The notes: generated by a model not told the origin, from the sequence alone. Shown: positions 19,289 to 28,804, numbered from the stretch's first letter. The stretch: DNA of 64,000 nucleotides from Ructibacterium gallinarum (GCF_014982785.1 NZ_JADCKB010000001.1:62001-126000); one strand, 5' to 3'. Made by a program: numbers and translations.

Positions 19289-19464
19289 CCATGATTCTTA
19301 CCAAAAATTTTTCCTATTGTAGTTTTTCTCTTTGTTTTGTTTAAATCCACAAAACCAATTTACGGTTTTTGTATGTTTTATCCAAGCATTGTTTATTTTT
19401 TAACAATTTCTACAAAACGAAAACACCTCTTGAGAAAATATTTGTAAATCCTCCCAAAAAAACA

Positions 19465-19493
19465 TTGAAATTCTATAAAGACTGCGGTATAAT
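19465..19493 (+). promoter_or_regulatory. Promoter of the XRE-cupin regulator and acyl-CoA synthetase genes
   Basis: TTGAAA (19465-19470), a 17-base spacer and a perfect TATAAT (19488-19493). Transcription would begin near 19500, so the ATG at 19497 cannot be the start. The downstream ATG at 19581 is about 80 bases from the start point. Confidence 0.8.
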
Positions 19494-19580
19494 AAAATGA
19501 AAAAAAGGGAAATGCGGCCATCGGATCTACATACTCTCATTCAGGAATCCTACAGGGCGCACGGAAAAGGAGATGAAAAC

Positions 19581-20147
19581 ATGGAAGGAAATTTTGAACA
19601 GGATAACGTAAGAGAAATTACCCGCCGCATTGCAGAACTCCGGGACGCCTGCGGTTACAGCCAAGATGAATTTGCGCAAAAGCTGGGGATTGATCCACAA
19701 GTATATCACGCTTATGAGCAAAACGCAAGCGCCATCCCCGTCAGTCTGATTTGTAACATTGCCAATCTCTGCGGAGTGGAACTTTCAGAAATTATGACCG
19801 GCATTAGTGCCAAGCTTCACACGCTGCAAATTGTCCGATCCGGCGAGGCCAAAAGTATGAAACGTTACCCCGGATACCGGCTGGAGGATCTGGCACACCG
19901 TTTTGCCAACAAAACCATGCAGCCCATTATGGTTACCATTCTTCCCAATGACCCGCCGGCGCCGCTGGTATCACACGGTGGCCAGGAATTTAACTATGTA
20001 CTGGAAGGCAGCATTGAACTGCGCTGGGGTGAAAAATCCTTTGTACTGGAGGCCGGTGACAGTGTTTATTTTGACCCGGTGCACGAACACGGTCAACGCT
20101 GTGTAGGTGAAAAGCCTGCCCGGTTCCTAACTATTATTGCTGAATAA
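19581..20147 (+). CDS. XRE-family transcriptional regulator with C-terminal cupin domain
   Basis: 188 residues from ATG 19581 (MEGNFEQDNVREITRRIAEL), which follows AAAGGAGATGAAAAC. An in-frame ATG at 19497 lies at the transcription start point and is rejected. Residues 12-70 form an HTH_3/XRE DNA-binding domain (SQDEFAQKLGIDPQVYHAYE). Residues about 115-188 form a cupin (HGGQEFNYVLEGSIELRWGE, LEAGDSVYFDPVHEHGQRC) that probably senses a small ligand. It stands directly before an acyl-CoA synthetase gene, so it is probably that gene's regulator. Confidence 0.9.
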   Translation: MEGNFEQDNVREITRRIAELRDACGYSQDEFAQKLGIDPQVYHAYEQNASAIPVSLICNIANLCGVELSEIMTGISAKLHTLQIVRSGEAKSMKRYPGYRLEDLAHRFANKTMQPIMVTILPNDPPAPLVSHGGQEFNYVLEGSIELRWGEKSFVLEAGDSVYFDPVHEHGQRCVGEKPARFLTIIAE

Positions 20148-20220
20148 GTTTGTTATATATGTTATATATAAGGAAGCTTTTGCTTTTGCAAAAGCACATG
20201 ATATTTAGAAAAAGGAGCGC

Positions 20221-21903
20221 ATGCTGATGTTATTGGATCGTTTTTTGCCCAGGATGGATTTTGACTCTTATGAGGATTTCAAAACCAATTACCGGGTTAA
20301 TGTCCCGGAGTATTTCAACTTTGGCTTTGACATTGTTGACGCCTGGGCAGAACAGGAAAAAGATAAAAAAGCCCTCGTTTGGTGTGATGATCACGGTACA
20401 GAAAAGATTTTTACCTTTTCTGATATAAAACGGCTGTCAAACCAAGCAGCCAACTTCTTTCTTTCCATCGGAATTAAAAAAGGGGATGCGGTCATGCTGA
20501 TTCTCCGTCGCAGATGGGAATACTGGATTTTGGCTACAGCCTTACATAAACTGGGTGCCATTTTGATTCCGGGCACACTGCAGCTGACCACAAAAGATAT
20601 TGTTTACCGGGCGACAGCCGCAGATGTAAAATGCATTGTCTGTCTGAATGACGATTTTGTTATTGAACAGGTGGAAGGCGCACAGCCCAAAACGCCCTGC
20701 CTGAAACATAAAATATTGCTGGAACGGCACAGAGACGGCTGGCTTAATTACGAAGACTGTATGCAGGGTATGTCTGAAGAACTGACACCGCCTGTCGGAG
20801 ACCAACGTACCCGCTGGGATGATTTGATGCTGGTATTTTTCACCTCCGGAACTACTGGAATGCCCAAAATGGTACAGCATAACTGTGCCTATCCGCTGGG
20901 ACATATTGTTACCGCAAAATACTGGCAGCAGGTGCAGGAAAATAAACTGCATATGACGGTTTCTGATTCCGGATGGGCAAAATTTGCCTGGGGGAAAATA
21001 TATGGGCAATGGATTTGCGGCGCAGTGATTTTTGCCTATGATATGGACAAGTTTGTACCTCTTCGCCTTCTTGAAACCATTACCAAATATCAGGTAACCA
21101 CTTTCTGTGCACCGCCTACCATGTTTCGATTTATGCTTCAAGAAGACCTTTCTAAATTTGACTTGTCTTGCATCAAACACTGCTGCACCGCAGGCGAGCC
21201 GTTGAACCCGGAAGTTTATAACCGCTGGCTGGAATGGACTGGCCTACATTTATGTGAAGGTTTTGGACAGACAGAATCTACCGTATTGCTTGCCAATTTC
21301 CCTTGGTTCACTCCCAAGATTGGATCGATGGGGAAACCCTCTCCCCTCTACGACATATGCCTGCTGAACAACCAGGATGAACTTACTGCTGACGGTGAAG
21401 AAGGCCGTATTGTTGTACGGGGTATCAAAGAAAATCCGCCGCCAGGCCTTTTAACCGGTTATTACAAAGATCCGGAACTGACCCAAAAAGCAGTAGGAGG
21501 TCCGTGGTATGATACCAATGATGTAGCATGGCGTGACGAAGACGGATATTACTGGTTTGTAGGCCGGGATGACGACGTTATCAAATGCTCCGGTTACCGC
21601 ATTGGCCCCTTTGAAGTAGAAAGTGCTCTTATGGAGCACCCATCTGTGGTGGAATGTGCCATTACTGGCGCGCCTGACCCCATTCGGGGCCAAGTGGTCA
21701 AGGCCACTATTGTTTTGGCCCGGGGCTGGGAGCCTTCTCCCGAATTAATCAAAGAGCTTCAAAATCATGTGAAGCATACTACCGCACCGTACAAATATCC
21801 CCGCGTTGTGGAATTTGTGGATGAACTCCCCAAAACATTAGGAGGCAAAATCAAACGGGCACAAATCCGCCGTGAGGATATGCAGCGGCACGAAAACAAC
21901 TGA
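20221..21903 (+). CDS. AMP-dependent acyl-CoA synthetase (acetyl-/medium-chain acyl-CoA ligase-like)
   Basis: Activates a carboxylic acid with ATP to an acyl-adenylate, then transfers it to coenzyme A. The ANL superfamily core is complete: P-loop TSGTTGMPK at residues 208-216, CEGFGQTES (A5), the YDTNDVAWRDEDGYYWFVGR hinge region, and the catalytic lysine in LPKTLGGKIKR near the C-terminus. Acid specificity cannot be read off; related proteins use acetate, butyrate or branched acids. The start may be ATG 20221 or 20227: AAGGAG lies only three bases from the first and nine from the second, so MLLDRFLPRM is likelier. It pairs with the upstream cupin regulator. Confidence 0.88.
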   Translation: MLMLLDRFLPRMDFDSYEDFKTNYRVNVPEYFNFGFDIVDAWAEQEKDKKALVWCDDHGTEKIFTFSDIKRLSNQAANFFLSIGIKKGDAVMLILRRRWEYWILATALHKLGAILIPGTLQLTTKDIVYRATAADVKCIVCLNDDFVIEQVEGAQPKTPCLKHKILLERHRDGWLNYEDCMQGMSEELTPPVGDQRTRWDDLMLVFFTSGTTGMPKMVQHNCAYPLGHIVTAKYWQQVQENKLHMTVSDSGWAKFAWGKIYGQWICGAVIFAYDMDKFVPLRLLETITKYQVTTFCAPPTMFRFMLQEDLSKFDLSCIKHCCTAGEPLNPEVYNRWLEWTGLHLCEGFGQTESTVLLANFPWFTPKIGSMGKPSPLYDICLLNNQDELTADGEEGRIVVRGIKENPPPGLLTGYYKDPELTQKAVGGPWYDTNDVAWRDEDGYYWFVGRDDDVIKCSGYRIGPFEVESALMEHPSVVECAITGAPDPIRGQVVKATIVLARGWEPSPELIKELQNHVKHTTAPYKYPRVVEFVDELPKTLGGKIKRAQIRREDMQRHENN

Positions 21904-21912
21904 TGTATCTTC

Positions 21913-21952
21913 TGCCGCCGGAAGCAAAATCTCTGCTTTCGGCGGTATTTTT
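21913..21952 (+). terminator. Intrinsic terminator of the acyl-CoA synthetase gene
   Basis: Stem arms TGCCGCCGGAAGC and GCTTTCGGCGGTA with an AAAATCTCT loop, then ATTTTTGTTTG. It lies 10 bases after the stop codon. Confidence 0.85.
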
Positions 21953-22056
21953 GTTTGTCTTCTTTCTGTAACATTAGTGTAACCTTTCTATTACACAACC
22001 GTAAGGGTAAAATCCTTTTTTTGGCGTAAAATCACTTATTTGGAGGCTTTTTACCT

Positions 22057-22085
22057 TTGACAAAGCCCTTTTACTGTGGTATACT
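22057..22085 (+). promoter_or_regulatory. Promoter of the SLH surface protein gene
   Basis: A perfect TTGACA (22057-22062), a 17-base spacer and TATACT (22080-22085), 46 bases before the ATG. Confidence 0.85.
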
Positions 22086-22131
22086 GACCACAAAGTAATA
22101 ATTTATTTTTTAGGAATCGAGGTACAAAAAA

Positions 22132-25100
22132 ATGAGCTTAAGAAAGAAAGTACTTTCCGGCGTCATTGCCGCAGCTATGTTGGGAACTGCCGTTATTCCA
22201 GCAATGGCAAGAGAGTTTCCCGATACAGCATCCCATTGGGGTAAAGACGCTGTTAGCGTATGGAGCGACCGCGGCGTGGTCAAAGGAGACGATCAAGGGA
22301 ATTTCCGCCCCGATGATTCTGTGACCCGGGCTGAAACCGCAACCATTTTGGACAATTTGATCGGATATCAGAAGCAGAGCAACAAGGTCTTTTCCGATGT
22401 AGCCAAGGAAGACTGGTATGCCGGCGCTATTTCCCGCCTGTACGAAGCACAGGTCATGACCGGATATGAGGACGGTACCGTTCGTCCCTCTGCCGCTATT
22501 TCCCGGCAGGAAGCCTCTGTCATGATTGCCAGAGCCTTTGGCCTTGAGACAGACAGCGCCAATGTATCCTCTCTTGACGTTTTTGGTGACCGGAATCTGG
22601 TGGGCGATTGGGCACAAAACGCTGTAGCACTGATGGCAGAACGGGGATATATCCAAGGAAGCGATGGTCTTTTCCGTCCCACAGACCCCATTACCCGTGC
22701 GGAGATTGTTACCATTCTTAATAATATGGTGGCCATTTATGCAGACGGTACCCAATCCGTTTACACCGGCGGCGATTACAGCAACAAAATCGCTGTTATC
22801 AAAGCCGATGTGACTTTTAACGGGGTTACCATTGGTGGTGCTGTTATTAGTCCTGCTGTTAGCGGACGCGTTAACTTTAACAGCGGTACAGTCATTAACG
22901 GCCGGCTTTTAGATTTAACCACCGATGCTACCATCGGGACTTCCGGTGCCACCATCGGCTCCCAATCATCACCCAACAAGTCGGATGATGAAACCAATAA
23001 TAACTATAACGGCGGGAGTTCCATCATTAATGGCGGCGGCTCCTGGGGCGGCGGCAGCAGCGGCGGTTCTTCGGGCGGAAGTTCTAGTTCCACAAGCTAC
23101 ACCGTAACCTTTAATCCCAACGGCGGTATGTTCGGCGGCTCCTCTCAGTCATTCAGCGTTTCTTACATCCGTCGTTCTGCACTAAAAACACGTCAGCCCA
23201 ACAATCCTTCTAGGACGGATTATACCTTCAAAGGCTGGTATTATACTAAATCAGCAGCAGACGATCTGGATGAATCCAAGCTGGTTGACATGGAAACTTT
23301 GGTCACCACCAATCTAACTCTATATGCCGGCTGGGAACGCAATTATAGCAAATACGGCTATGTTGAACCTGCCAAAGGCACTGATATTTGCGGCTATGGC
23401 AAGGATGCAGATGAGTTAATGGAAAACGTGAAAGTAGTTAGTACGCAAAACGAAAATGAATTTCGCGCTACCGGCGAGTTGCTCTATGTGCATGACTACA
23501 GCGGATTCCAGGGGTCTTTGGGACAAGAAAAGCAGGGATACTTCCTGGCACTGACTTATACTCTGCCTTCCAATCTGGCAAAACCGGAAAATGCTGAGCT
23601 GAAAGTAAAACACTTAAGCGAAACCACATACTCCCGCTTTACAGAAGACAATCTGACCTATACTCACGTCTTCAAGATAGACAACAGCAACAAGACCACC
23701 GACATTGTCTTTACCATTGATTTAGATGGAGAAGATAGCGACAGATATCTGCCCACAGAACTGGTGATCGACATTTCTACCATTTCCTTTGGCGAAGTGA
23801 CCGTTGTTTCCAAAGACGTCACCACCGAAGCTGAACTGGTCGAAGCGCTGGCAACTCCCAATGTAACTGATATTGTTGTGAAAAATGCCATTACATTGGG
23901 CAAGGATAAAACCTATGAGTCTACCGGAAAACGCAAAACGGTTACCGTCAATGCACCTCTCACACTGGCGGACGAATCCACAGTAACCATAAAGAACCTT
24001 GACTTTAAGACACCGGACAAGACCATCGTTTCCAATCTGATTGTCAGCAACGCAAGCAAAGCCAAGAACTTCACCTTTGAAGGCAATACCGTAACCGGTG
24101 CGTTTGCCTGTGTTCTGCCGGACATTCTTTCTGGTAATGTAACCATCAAAGACAATGTATTTACCAACACTTATACGGAAGACGGCGGCTTTGAAGGTGA
24201 TATTGGCAACAACACCTGTCTGACCACCCGGGAACACGAGGGAACCTATGTTGTGACGGGCAATACCTTTGATCAATACAGTACCGCAGTTACTTACTAT
24301 GTTACTTCGCCGATTGAATTTACCAAAAACAAATTCCTGGATAACGATAAAGATATTTTGGGTGGAAGCAATGAAAGCATTTCTGATTACAGCTATAATT
24401 ACTTCAAAGACGGTCCGGTCATCGTGGATGCTTTCTATGTAATCGACCCGGTATATACCGATGAAGCCTGCAAGACTTTAAGTGAAAACACCAGCAATGA
24501 CGCTTACCTTAAAGTAACCAGCAAAAATGCGGCAGCTACTTATATTCGGACACTCAGCCTTTCCGATACGCTGTATCTGAAAGACGATACCGATGAACTG
24601 ACCATCACCGTAGTTCCCAAAGACGTCCGTGACACTGTTACAATTACCGGCGGAACCGCTGTAGAGGATCAGGAAAACACTGTAAGCGCAAATAAGGATG
24701 TCACTGCGCTTTCCATCACCATTGGCGATGGAGAAGCCAAATCGGTAGCCATTGCACAAAGCGCCGCATCTGTGGAAGCAGATATTTACATCTCCACCGA
24801 CAAAGCTGCGGTTATCGGAAAGAACGAAACCGCTCTGTTGAAATTAACTGCGCAAGATCCCGATACAAGCTGGCCAACTTATATAGCAGAAAAATCTTTG
24901 AGCGGTTTGAAAGACAGCGATACGCTTTATGTGGGCATTTATCCGAAAGACCAATATCAAAAAGTGAATGAGATTGGCTTCCAAAACAGCAAAGGCATCT
25001 TTTCCTTCGCTCTTGAAAACAACGTAACCGCCATTCCCGGCAGTGTTCTCAATGCCGTCTATGGCGAATATGACTACATGAACTTTGCTTTATCCACCCA

Positions 25101-25512
25101 GACACCACAAAAAACAGCTTCTTATAGAATCAGCTTTATTGAAGCAACCGCAAACGATGCTTTGGTTTGGAATCCGGAAGACATTGTTGGAACGTATGCT
25201 TCGGACAGTGTTGCTGGAATTTCCATTGAAATTACTAAGGATGGAGAAAATGTTGTAAGCCGGATTGTGGAAGAGGTTACCACTGCGGGCGATCCCACAA
25301 CACCGGGCAGCTTAAATGTCTCCCATTTTTATAACGCCAATGGGGAAAAACAGTTTACACAGATCAAGGCTGGATACGGCGTTAATCTCTATATGACCGT
25401 AGGTGCTGATACTTTAACTACAACCGAAGCCAAAAGCGTTAAAATTGAAGGCGGCAGCGTTGAAATTCCTGCCGGAACCGTTTTTGGTAAGAAAGTAATG
25501 CCAGCAGCTTAA
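22132..25512 (+). CDS. Secreted S-layer homology (SLH) domain protein with repeat and beta-helix regions
   Basis: 1126 residues. A signal peptide (about 1-26, ending AVIPAMA) is followed by three SLH domains: about 29-80 (FPDTASHWGKDAVSVWSDRG), 88-140 (FSDVAKEDWYAGAISRLYEA) and 150-205 (DWAQNAVALMAERGYIQGSD). SLH domains anchor proteins to pyruvylated cell-wall polymers. A Gly/Ser-rich linker (about 290-325) leads to an InlB-type B-repeat (YTVTFNPNGGMFGGSSQSFS ... LTLYAGWE). A long Thr/Val-rich region with recurring VTIKDNVFTNT, TFEGNTVTGA and VTGNTFDQY patterns resembles a parallel beta-helix. No enzyme active site or LPXTG signal is seen. The gene has its own promoter and a strong terminator, so it is monocistronic. 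A structural or adhesive surface role is inferred. Confidence 0.9.
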   Translation: MSLRKKVLSGVIAAAMLGTAVIPAMAREFPDTASHWGKDAVSVWSDRGVVKGDDQGNFRPDDSVTRAETATILDNLIGYQKQSNKVFSDVAKEDWYAGAISRLYEAQVMTGYEDGTVRPSAAISRQEASVMIARAFGLETDSANVSSLDVFGDRNLVGDWAQNAVALMAERGYIQGSDGLFRPTDPITRAEIVTILNNMVAIYADGTQSVYTGGDYSNKIAVIKADVTFNGVTIGGAVISPAVSGRVNFNSGTVINGRLLDLTTDATIGTSGATIGSQSSPNKSDDETNNNYNGGSSIINGGGSWGGGSSGGSSGGSSSSTSYTVTFNPNGGMFGGSSQSFSVSYIRRSALKTRQPNNPSRTDYTFKGWYYTKSAADDLDESKLVDMETLVTTNLTLYAGWERNYSKYGYVEPAKGTDICGYGKDADELMENVKVVSTQNENEFRATGELLYVHDYSGFQGSLGQEKQGYFLALTYTLPSNLAKPENAELKVKHLSETTYSRFTEDNLTYTHVFKIDNSNKTTDIVFTIDLDGEDSDRYLPTELVIDISTISFGEVTVVSKDVTTEAELVEALATPNVTDIVVKNAITLGKDKTYESTGKRKTVTVNAPLTLADESTVTIKNLDFKTPDKTIVSNLIVSNASKAKNFTFEGNTVTGAFACVLPDILSGNVTIKDNVFTNTYTEDGGFEGDIGNNTCLTTREHEGTYVVTGNTFDQYSTAVTYYVTSPIEFTKNKFLDNDKDILGGSNESISDYSYNYFKDGPVIVDAFYVIDPVYTDEACKTLSENTSNDAYLKVTSKNAAATYIRTLSLSDTLYLKDDTDELTITVVPKDVRDTVTITGGTAVEDQENTVSANKDVTALSITIGDGEAKSVAIAQSAASVEADIYISTDKAAVIGKNETALLKLTAQDPDTSWPTYIAEKSLSGLKDSDTLYVGIYPKDQYQKVNEIGFQNSKGIFSFALENNVTAIPGSVLNAVYGEYDYMNFALSTQTPQKTASYRISFIEATANDALVWNPEDIVGTYASDSVAGISIEITKDGENVVSRIVEEVTTAGDPTTPGSLNVSHFYNANGEKQFTQIKAGYGVNLYMTVGADTLTTTEAKSVKIEGGSVEIPAGTVFGKKVMPAA

Positions 25513-25535
25513 AACAACGTTTATAAAACTCGAAA

Positions 25536-25574
25536 GGGGGTTACGGCCATTGGCCGTAACCCCCTCAGTTTTTT
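25536..25574 (+). terminator. Strong intrinsic terminator of the SLH protein gene
   Basis: A perfect 13-base-pair stem (GGGGGTTACGGCC / GGCCGTAACCCCC) with a three-base loop, then TCAG and six Ts. It separates the SLH gene from the convergent phosphohexomutase gene. Confidence 0.95.
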
Positions 25575-25605
25575 GCAACCACCAGCATTGCCGGTGGTCA
25601 TGACT

Positions 25606-27327
25606 TTATCCAATCATTTGTTTAATATCTTTCCGCACGAGATTTGCCAGCTGCTCTGCCTCTTCGGGTGTCCTGCCCTTGAGCAGGCAGTATAGTTTAA
25701 TCTTCGGCTCTGTGCCAGATGGACGAATAATAAAGTTATTCTGATCCTCCAGCTCCAAATATATCACATTGGATACCGGCAACAATATCTTTTCTGTTTT
25801 TCCCGTGTCCACCTCAGTACGAATAGAAGTCTGATAATCCCGTACTGCCAACACCTTTTTCCCAGCCACGCTCTTCGGCGGGTTTTTACGGATGGCTTCC
25901 ATAATAGCCCGGATTTTGTCAAGCCCCTCAATACCTTCCATGGTGACCGATTCTACCTGCTCCCGGTAATATCCATATTTTTGATACAGCTTCTCCAGCT
26001 GTTCCAGCAAAGAACTGCCCTTTTCCTGATAATAAAGCGCCATTTCTGCGATCAGCATCGTGGCAACCACCGCATCCTTATCACGGGCATAGGTACCTTT
26101 CAAGTATCCGTAGCTCTCTTCAAAGCCAAAGAGATAAGTTCCCTTACCAGTTTCTTCCGACTCTTTGATCTTTTCGCCGATAAATTTAAAGCCGGTCAAC
26201 ACCTCTTTCATTTCTACACCGTAATAGTCACAGATCGCCTGAATAATATTGGTGGTAACAATGGTTTTTACCACATATCCGTCCCTTGGCAGTTGCCCTC
26301 TCTCCTTAAGACTGCTCAAAATGTACTCTGTAAGCAATGCACCCACTTGATTCCCGGTAAACGGAATATATTCTCCCTGCTGATCCCGCACCAAGATCCC
26401 CACACGATCAGAATCCGGATCCGTTCCTACAATTAAATCCGCTCCACAATCACGAGCATAGCCAATGGCAAGGGTAAATCCTTCCTTATTTTCCGGATTG
26501 GGAGAAGCCACCGTAGGAAAGTCTCCATCCGGCTTTTCCTGTTCTTTGACCACAACCACATTATCAAAGCCAATCCGTTTTAAAATCTTGCGTACCGGTT
26601 TGTTTCCCGCTCCATGGAAAGGAGTATAAACAAACTTTAAGGTATGTCCTTTTTCTTTCGCCAACTCCGGATTGATACACTGGGCCTGTACACAATCAAG
26701 GTATGCGTCTTCGACCTCATCGCCCATCCACTCAATCATGCCATTTTGAACCGCCTGCTCAAAATCACAGCGTTTGATTCCGGTAAACATATCCGTCTGA
26801 TTGATTTCTTCCAGTACAATATCCGCAAGCTCCGGATTCAACTGAGCGCCGTCTGCCCCATATACTTTATAACCGTTGTATTTAGCGGGATTATGGCTTG
26901 CGGTTACCGCTATGCCTGCCGTTGCCTTTTTATATCGAACCGCAAAAGAAAGCTCCGGCACGGGCTTGAGTTCCCGAAACAAATAGGCCTTGATTCCGTT
27001 GGCAGCCAGAATCATTGCCGCTTCACGGGCAAATACATCTGATTTGTGCCGGCTGTCATAGGCAATGGCCACACTGCAAGCTGTTCCCTTTGGGTTGGTA
27101 CGCAAAAGCTGATTGGCAAGTCCCTGGGTCGCCTGTCCTACCACATAAGTATTCATCCGGTTAGGTCCGGCACCAATCACACCCCGAAGCCCCGCCGTGC
27201 CAAATTCTAACGTTCGGTAAAACCGATCCCGAATTTCCTCTTCATCACCGCGAATTGCCTCCAATTCCTGTACCGTTGCCGCGTCGGCATGGTCCAGCCA
27301 ATTTTGATATTCTTGCATGTAATCCAT
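25606..27327 (-). CDS. Phospho-sugar mutase (phosphoglucomutase/phosphomannomutase, alpha-D-phosphohexomutase family)
   Basis: 573 residues, the length of the PgcA-like long form. It interconverts hexose 1- and 6-phosphates. The phosphoserine S144 lies in TASHNPAKYNGYKVYG, the metal-binding loop is DPDSDRVG, and a sugar-binding loop is GFEESYGYLKG; the phosphate-binding loop IRPSGTEPKIKLY is near the C-terminus. All four domains are complete. The usual role is feeding glucose 1-phosphate to glycolipid, glycogen or cell-wall synthesis. It is transcribed alone from a promoter at 27381-27409. Confidence 0.92.
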   Translation of the reverse strand: MDYMQEYQNWLDHADAATVQELEAIRGDEEEIRDRFYRTLEFGTAGLRGVIGAGPNRMNTYVVGQATQGLANQLLRTNPKGTACSVAIAYDSRHKSDVFAREAAMILAANGIKAYLFRELKPVPELSFAVRYKKATAGIAVTASHNPAKYNGYKVYGADGAQLNPELADIVLEEINQTDMFTGIKRCDFEQAVQNGMIEWMGDEVEDAYLDCVQAQCINPELAKEKGHTLKFVYTPFHGAGNKPVRKILKRIGFDNVVVVKEQEKPDGDFPTVASPNPENKEGFTLAIGYARDCGADLIVGTDPDSDRVGILVRDQQGEYIPFTGNQVGALLTEYILSSLKERGQLPRDGYVVKTIVTTNIIQAICDYYGVEMKEVLTGFKFIGEKIKESEETGKGTYLFGFEESYGYLKGTYARDKDAVVATMLIAEMALYYQEKGSSLLEQLEKLYQKYGYYREQVESVTMEGIEGLDKIRAIMEAIRKNPPKSVAGKKVLAVRDYQTSIRTEVDTGKTEKILLPVSNVIYLELEDQNNFIIRPSGTEPKIKLYCLLKGRTPEEAEQLANLVRKDIKQMIG

Positions 27328-27380
27328 AGGGGATCGCCTCCTGTATTATTTCTAAAACATAAGTTTTAGCTGATATTTTT

Positions 27381-27409
27381 ATTATACTATGAAACTTGTC
27401 CAAATACAA
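27381..27409 (-). promoter_or_regulatory. Promoter of the phosphohexomutase gene
   Basis: On the minus strand TTGTAT (27409-27404), a 17-base spacer and a perfect TATAAT (27386-27381), about 54 bases before the start. The -35 is imperfect, so this is a moderate call. Confidence 0.6.
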
Positions 27410-27454
27410 CCCAGAGACCAAAATAATTTTAGCAGAGATTTTTGGAAAATTAGA

Positions 27455-27483
27455 TTGCTTTTATCATTATGATTTGATATGAT
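27455..27483 (+). promoter_or_regulatory. Promoter of rpiB
   Basis: TTGCTT (27455-27460), a 17-base spacer and TATGAT (27478-27483), about 50 bases before the chosen ATG. Confidence 0.55.
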
Positions 27484-27531
27484 AAGATATGACAGAATTT
27501 GATAAAAGACAAATACTGGAGGGAAACTAAT

Positions 27532-27972
27532 ATGTTAAAAATTGGCATTGGAAGTGATCACGGCGGCGTGGAACACAAGGCATATTTGAAAGAAGAACTG
27601 GAAAAGCAAGGCTATACAGTCATTGACTATGGCACCCAAGCCGGCGTACCGGCCGATTATCCAGATGTGGCAAACACCGTCTGCTCTGCATACCTAAACG
27701 GGGATTTTGATCTTGGAATATTGATCTGCGGCACCGGTATCGGCATGAGTATTTCCGCCAACAAAATCCACGGTATCCGGGCTGCCCACGTCACCGACTG
27801 CTTCAGCGCTCGTATGGCAAGAGAACACAATCATGCGCAAATTCTCTGTCTGGGACAGCGTATTACCGGCAACGCACTGGCGCTTGAAATCACGAACGCC
27901 TTTTTAAATGCCCAGCCCCAAGATGGCCGGCACGCAATGCGGGTGGAAAAAATCATGCGGTTGGAGTCTTAA
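27532..27972 (+). CDS. rpiB: Ribose-5-phosphate isomerase B
   Basis: 146 residues from ATG 27532 (MLKIGIGSDHGGVEHKAYLK), which follows GGAGGGAAACTAAT; the longer frame from 27499 is rejected. Interconverts ribose 5-phosphate and ribulose 5-phosphate in the pentose phosphate pathway. The catalytic cysteine lies in LGILICGTGIGMSISANKI, and the His/Arg phosphate-binding residues in AREHNHAQILCLGQR. The RpiB/LacAB family also includes allose and galactose 6-phosphate isomerases, but the context offers no reason to prefer those. Confidence 0.93.
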   Translation: MLKIGIGSDHGGVEHKAYLKEELEKQGYTVIDYGTQAGVPADYPDVANTVCSAYLNGDFDLGILICGTGIGMSISANKIHGIRAAHVTDCFSARMAREHNHAQILCLGQRITGNALALEITNAFLNAQPQDGRHAMRVEKIMRLES

Positions 27973-28020
27973 ATTGGCAAAACTGACAAAAGACGACAAA
28001 CTTCTTTCCGGATATTTTTC

Positions 28021-28048
28021 TTGCATAATTTTGAATTTGTGATATAAT
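28021..28048 (+). promoter_or_regulatory. Promoter of the Fe-S scaffold/GGGtGRT pair
   Basis: TTGCAT (28021-28026), a 16-base spacer and a perfect TATAAT (28043-28048), 46 bases before the ATG at 28095. Confidence 0.65.
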
Positions 28049-28094
28049 TAACATAATGGGCGAATTTGCCGATTGATATGAAAGGAGCAGAGAA

Positions 28095-28787
28095 ATGAAG
28101 TATTCAAGCGAAGTAGAAAAAATGTGTCCGCTTGCCAAGGGCGCATATCACGGCCCGGCGCCGATTCCTCAGGAGGGAAAATGGACGCAGGCAAAAGAAA
28201 TTAAGGACATATCGGGTCTGACCCATGGTGTGGGCTGGTGTGCACCCCAGCAGGGTACCTGTAAACTGACTCTTAATGTAAAGGAAGGCATCATCCAGGA
28301 AGCCCTGGTTGAAACCATTGGCTGCAGTGGTATGACCCATTCTGCCGCTATGGCATCAGAAATTTTGATCGGAAAAACCATTCTGGAGGCGCTCAATACC
28401 GACTTGGTTTGTGACGCTATCAACACCGCTATGCGGGAGCTGTTCCTCCAGATTGTATATGGTCGTACCCAGACGGCATTCTCCGAAGACGGCCTGCCCA
28501 TCGGCGCCGGCTTGGAAGATTTGGGCAAAGGTCTGAGAAGTCAGGTAGGTACCACCTATGCTACCCTGAAAAAAGGCCCCAGATACTTAGAGCTTGCAGA
28601 AGGATATATTACCAAAGTGGCTGTAGATGACAAAGACCAGATTATAGGGTATAAGTTTGTTCACTTAGGTAAGATGATGGAAATGATCGGCAAAGGCATG
28701 GATGCCAACGAGGCACTCGAAAAAGCCAGCGGTCAGTACGGAAGAGTAGACGATGCGGCTAAGCTGATTGACCCGCGTCACGAATAA
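28095..28787 (+). CDS. Iron-sulfur cluster assembly scaffold-like protein (NifU/IscU N-terminal family, extended)
   Basis: 230 residues, longer than IscU (about 130). Residues 45-120 resemble the NifU_N fold: C56 in GTCKLTLNVKEG, C77 in ETIGCSGMTHSAAMASEI and C106 in LVCDAIN correspond to the three cluster-binding cysteines; C11 and C49 are additional. The C-terminal half (about 130-230) has no match that I recognise. AAAGGAGCAGAGAA precedes the ATG. It is followed 17 bases later by a GGGtGRT protein gene; the two are usually found together in anaerobes. A role in Fe-S handling is inferred from the fold; the actual substrate is unknown. Confidence 0.8.
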   Translation: MKYSSEVEKMCPLAKGAYHGPAPIPQEGKWTQAKEIKDISGLTHGVGWCAPQQGTCKLTLNVKEGIIQEALVETIGCSGMTHSAAMASEILIGKTILEALNTDLVCDAINTAMRELFLQIVYGRTQTAFSEDGLPIGAGLEDLGKGLRSQVGTTYATLKKGPRYLELAEGYITKVAVDDKDQIIGYKFVHLGKMMEMIGKGMDANEALEKASGQYGRVDDAAKLIDPRHE

Positions 28788-28804
28788 GATAGGAGGTATT
28801 GAGA

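Noticed and set aside
22132-25512. LPXTG sorting signal in the surface protein
   Set aside because: The C-terminus ends without a sorting motif, hydrophobic span and positive tail; SLH domains account for anchoring.
25580-25600. Second terminator for the phosphohexomutase gene (CCACC...GGTGG stem)
   Set aside because: The stem is imperfect and no T-run follows it on the minus strand.
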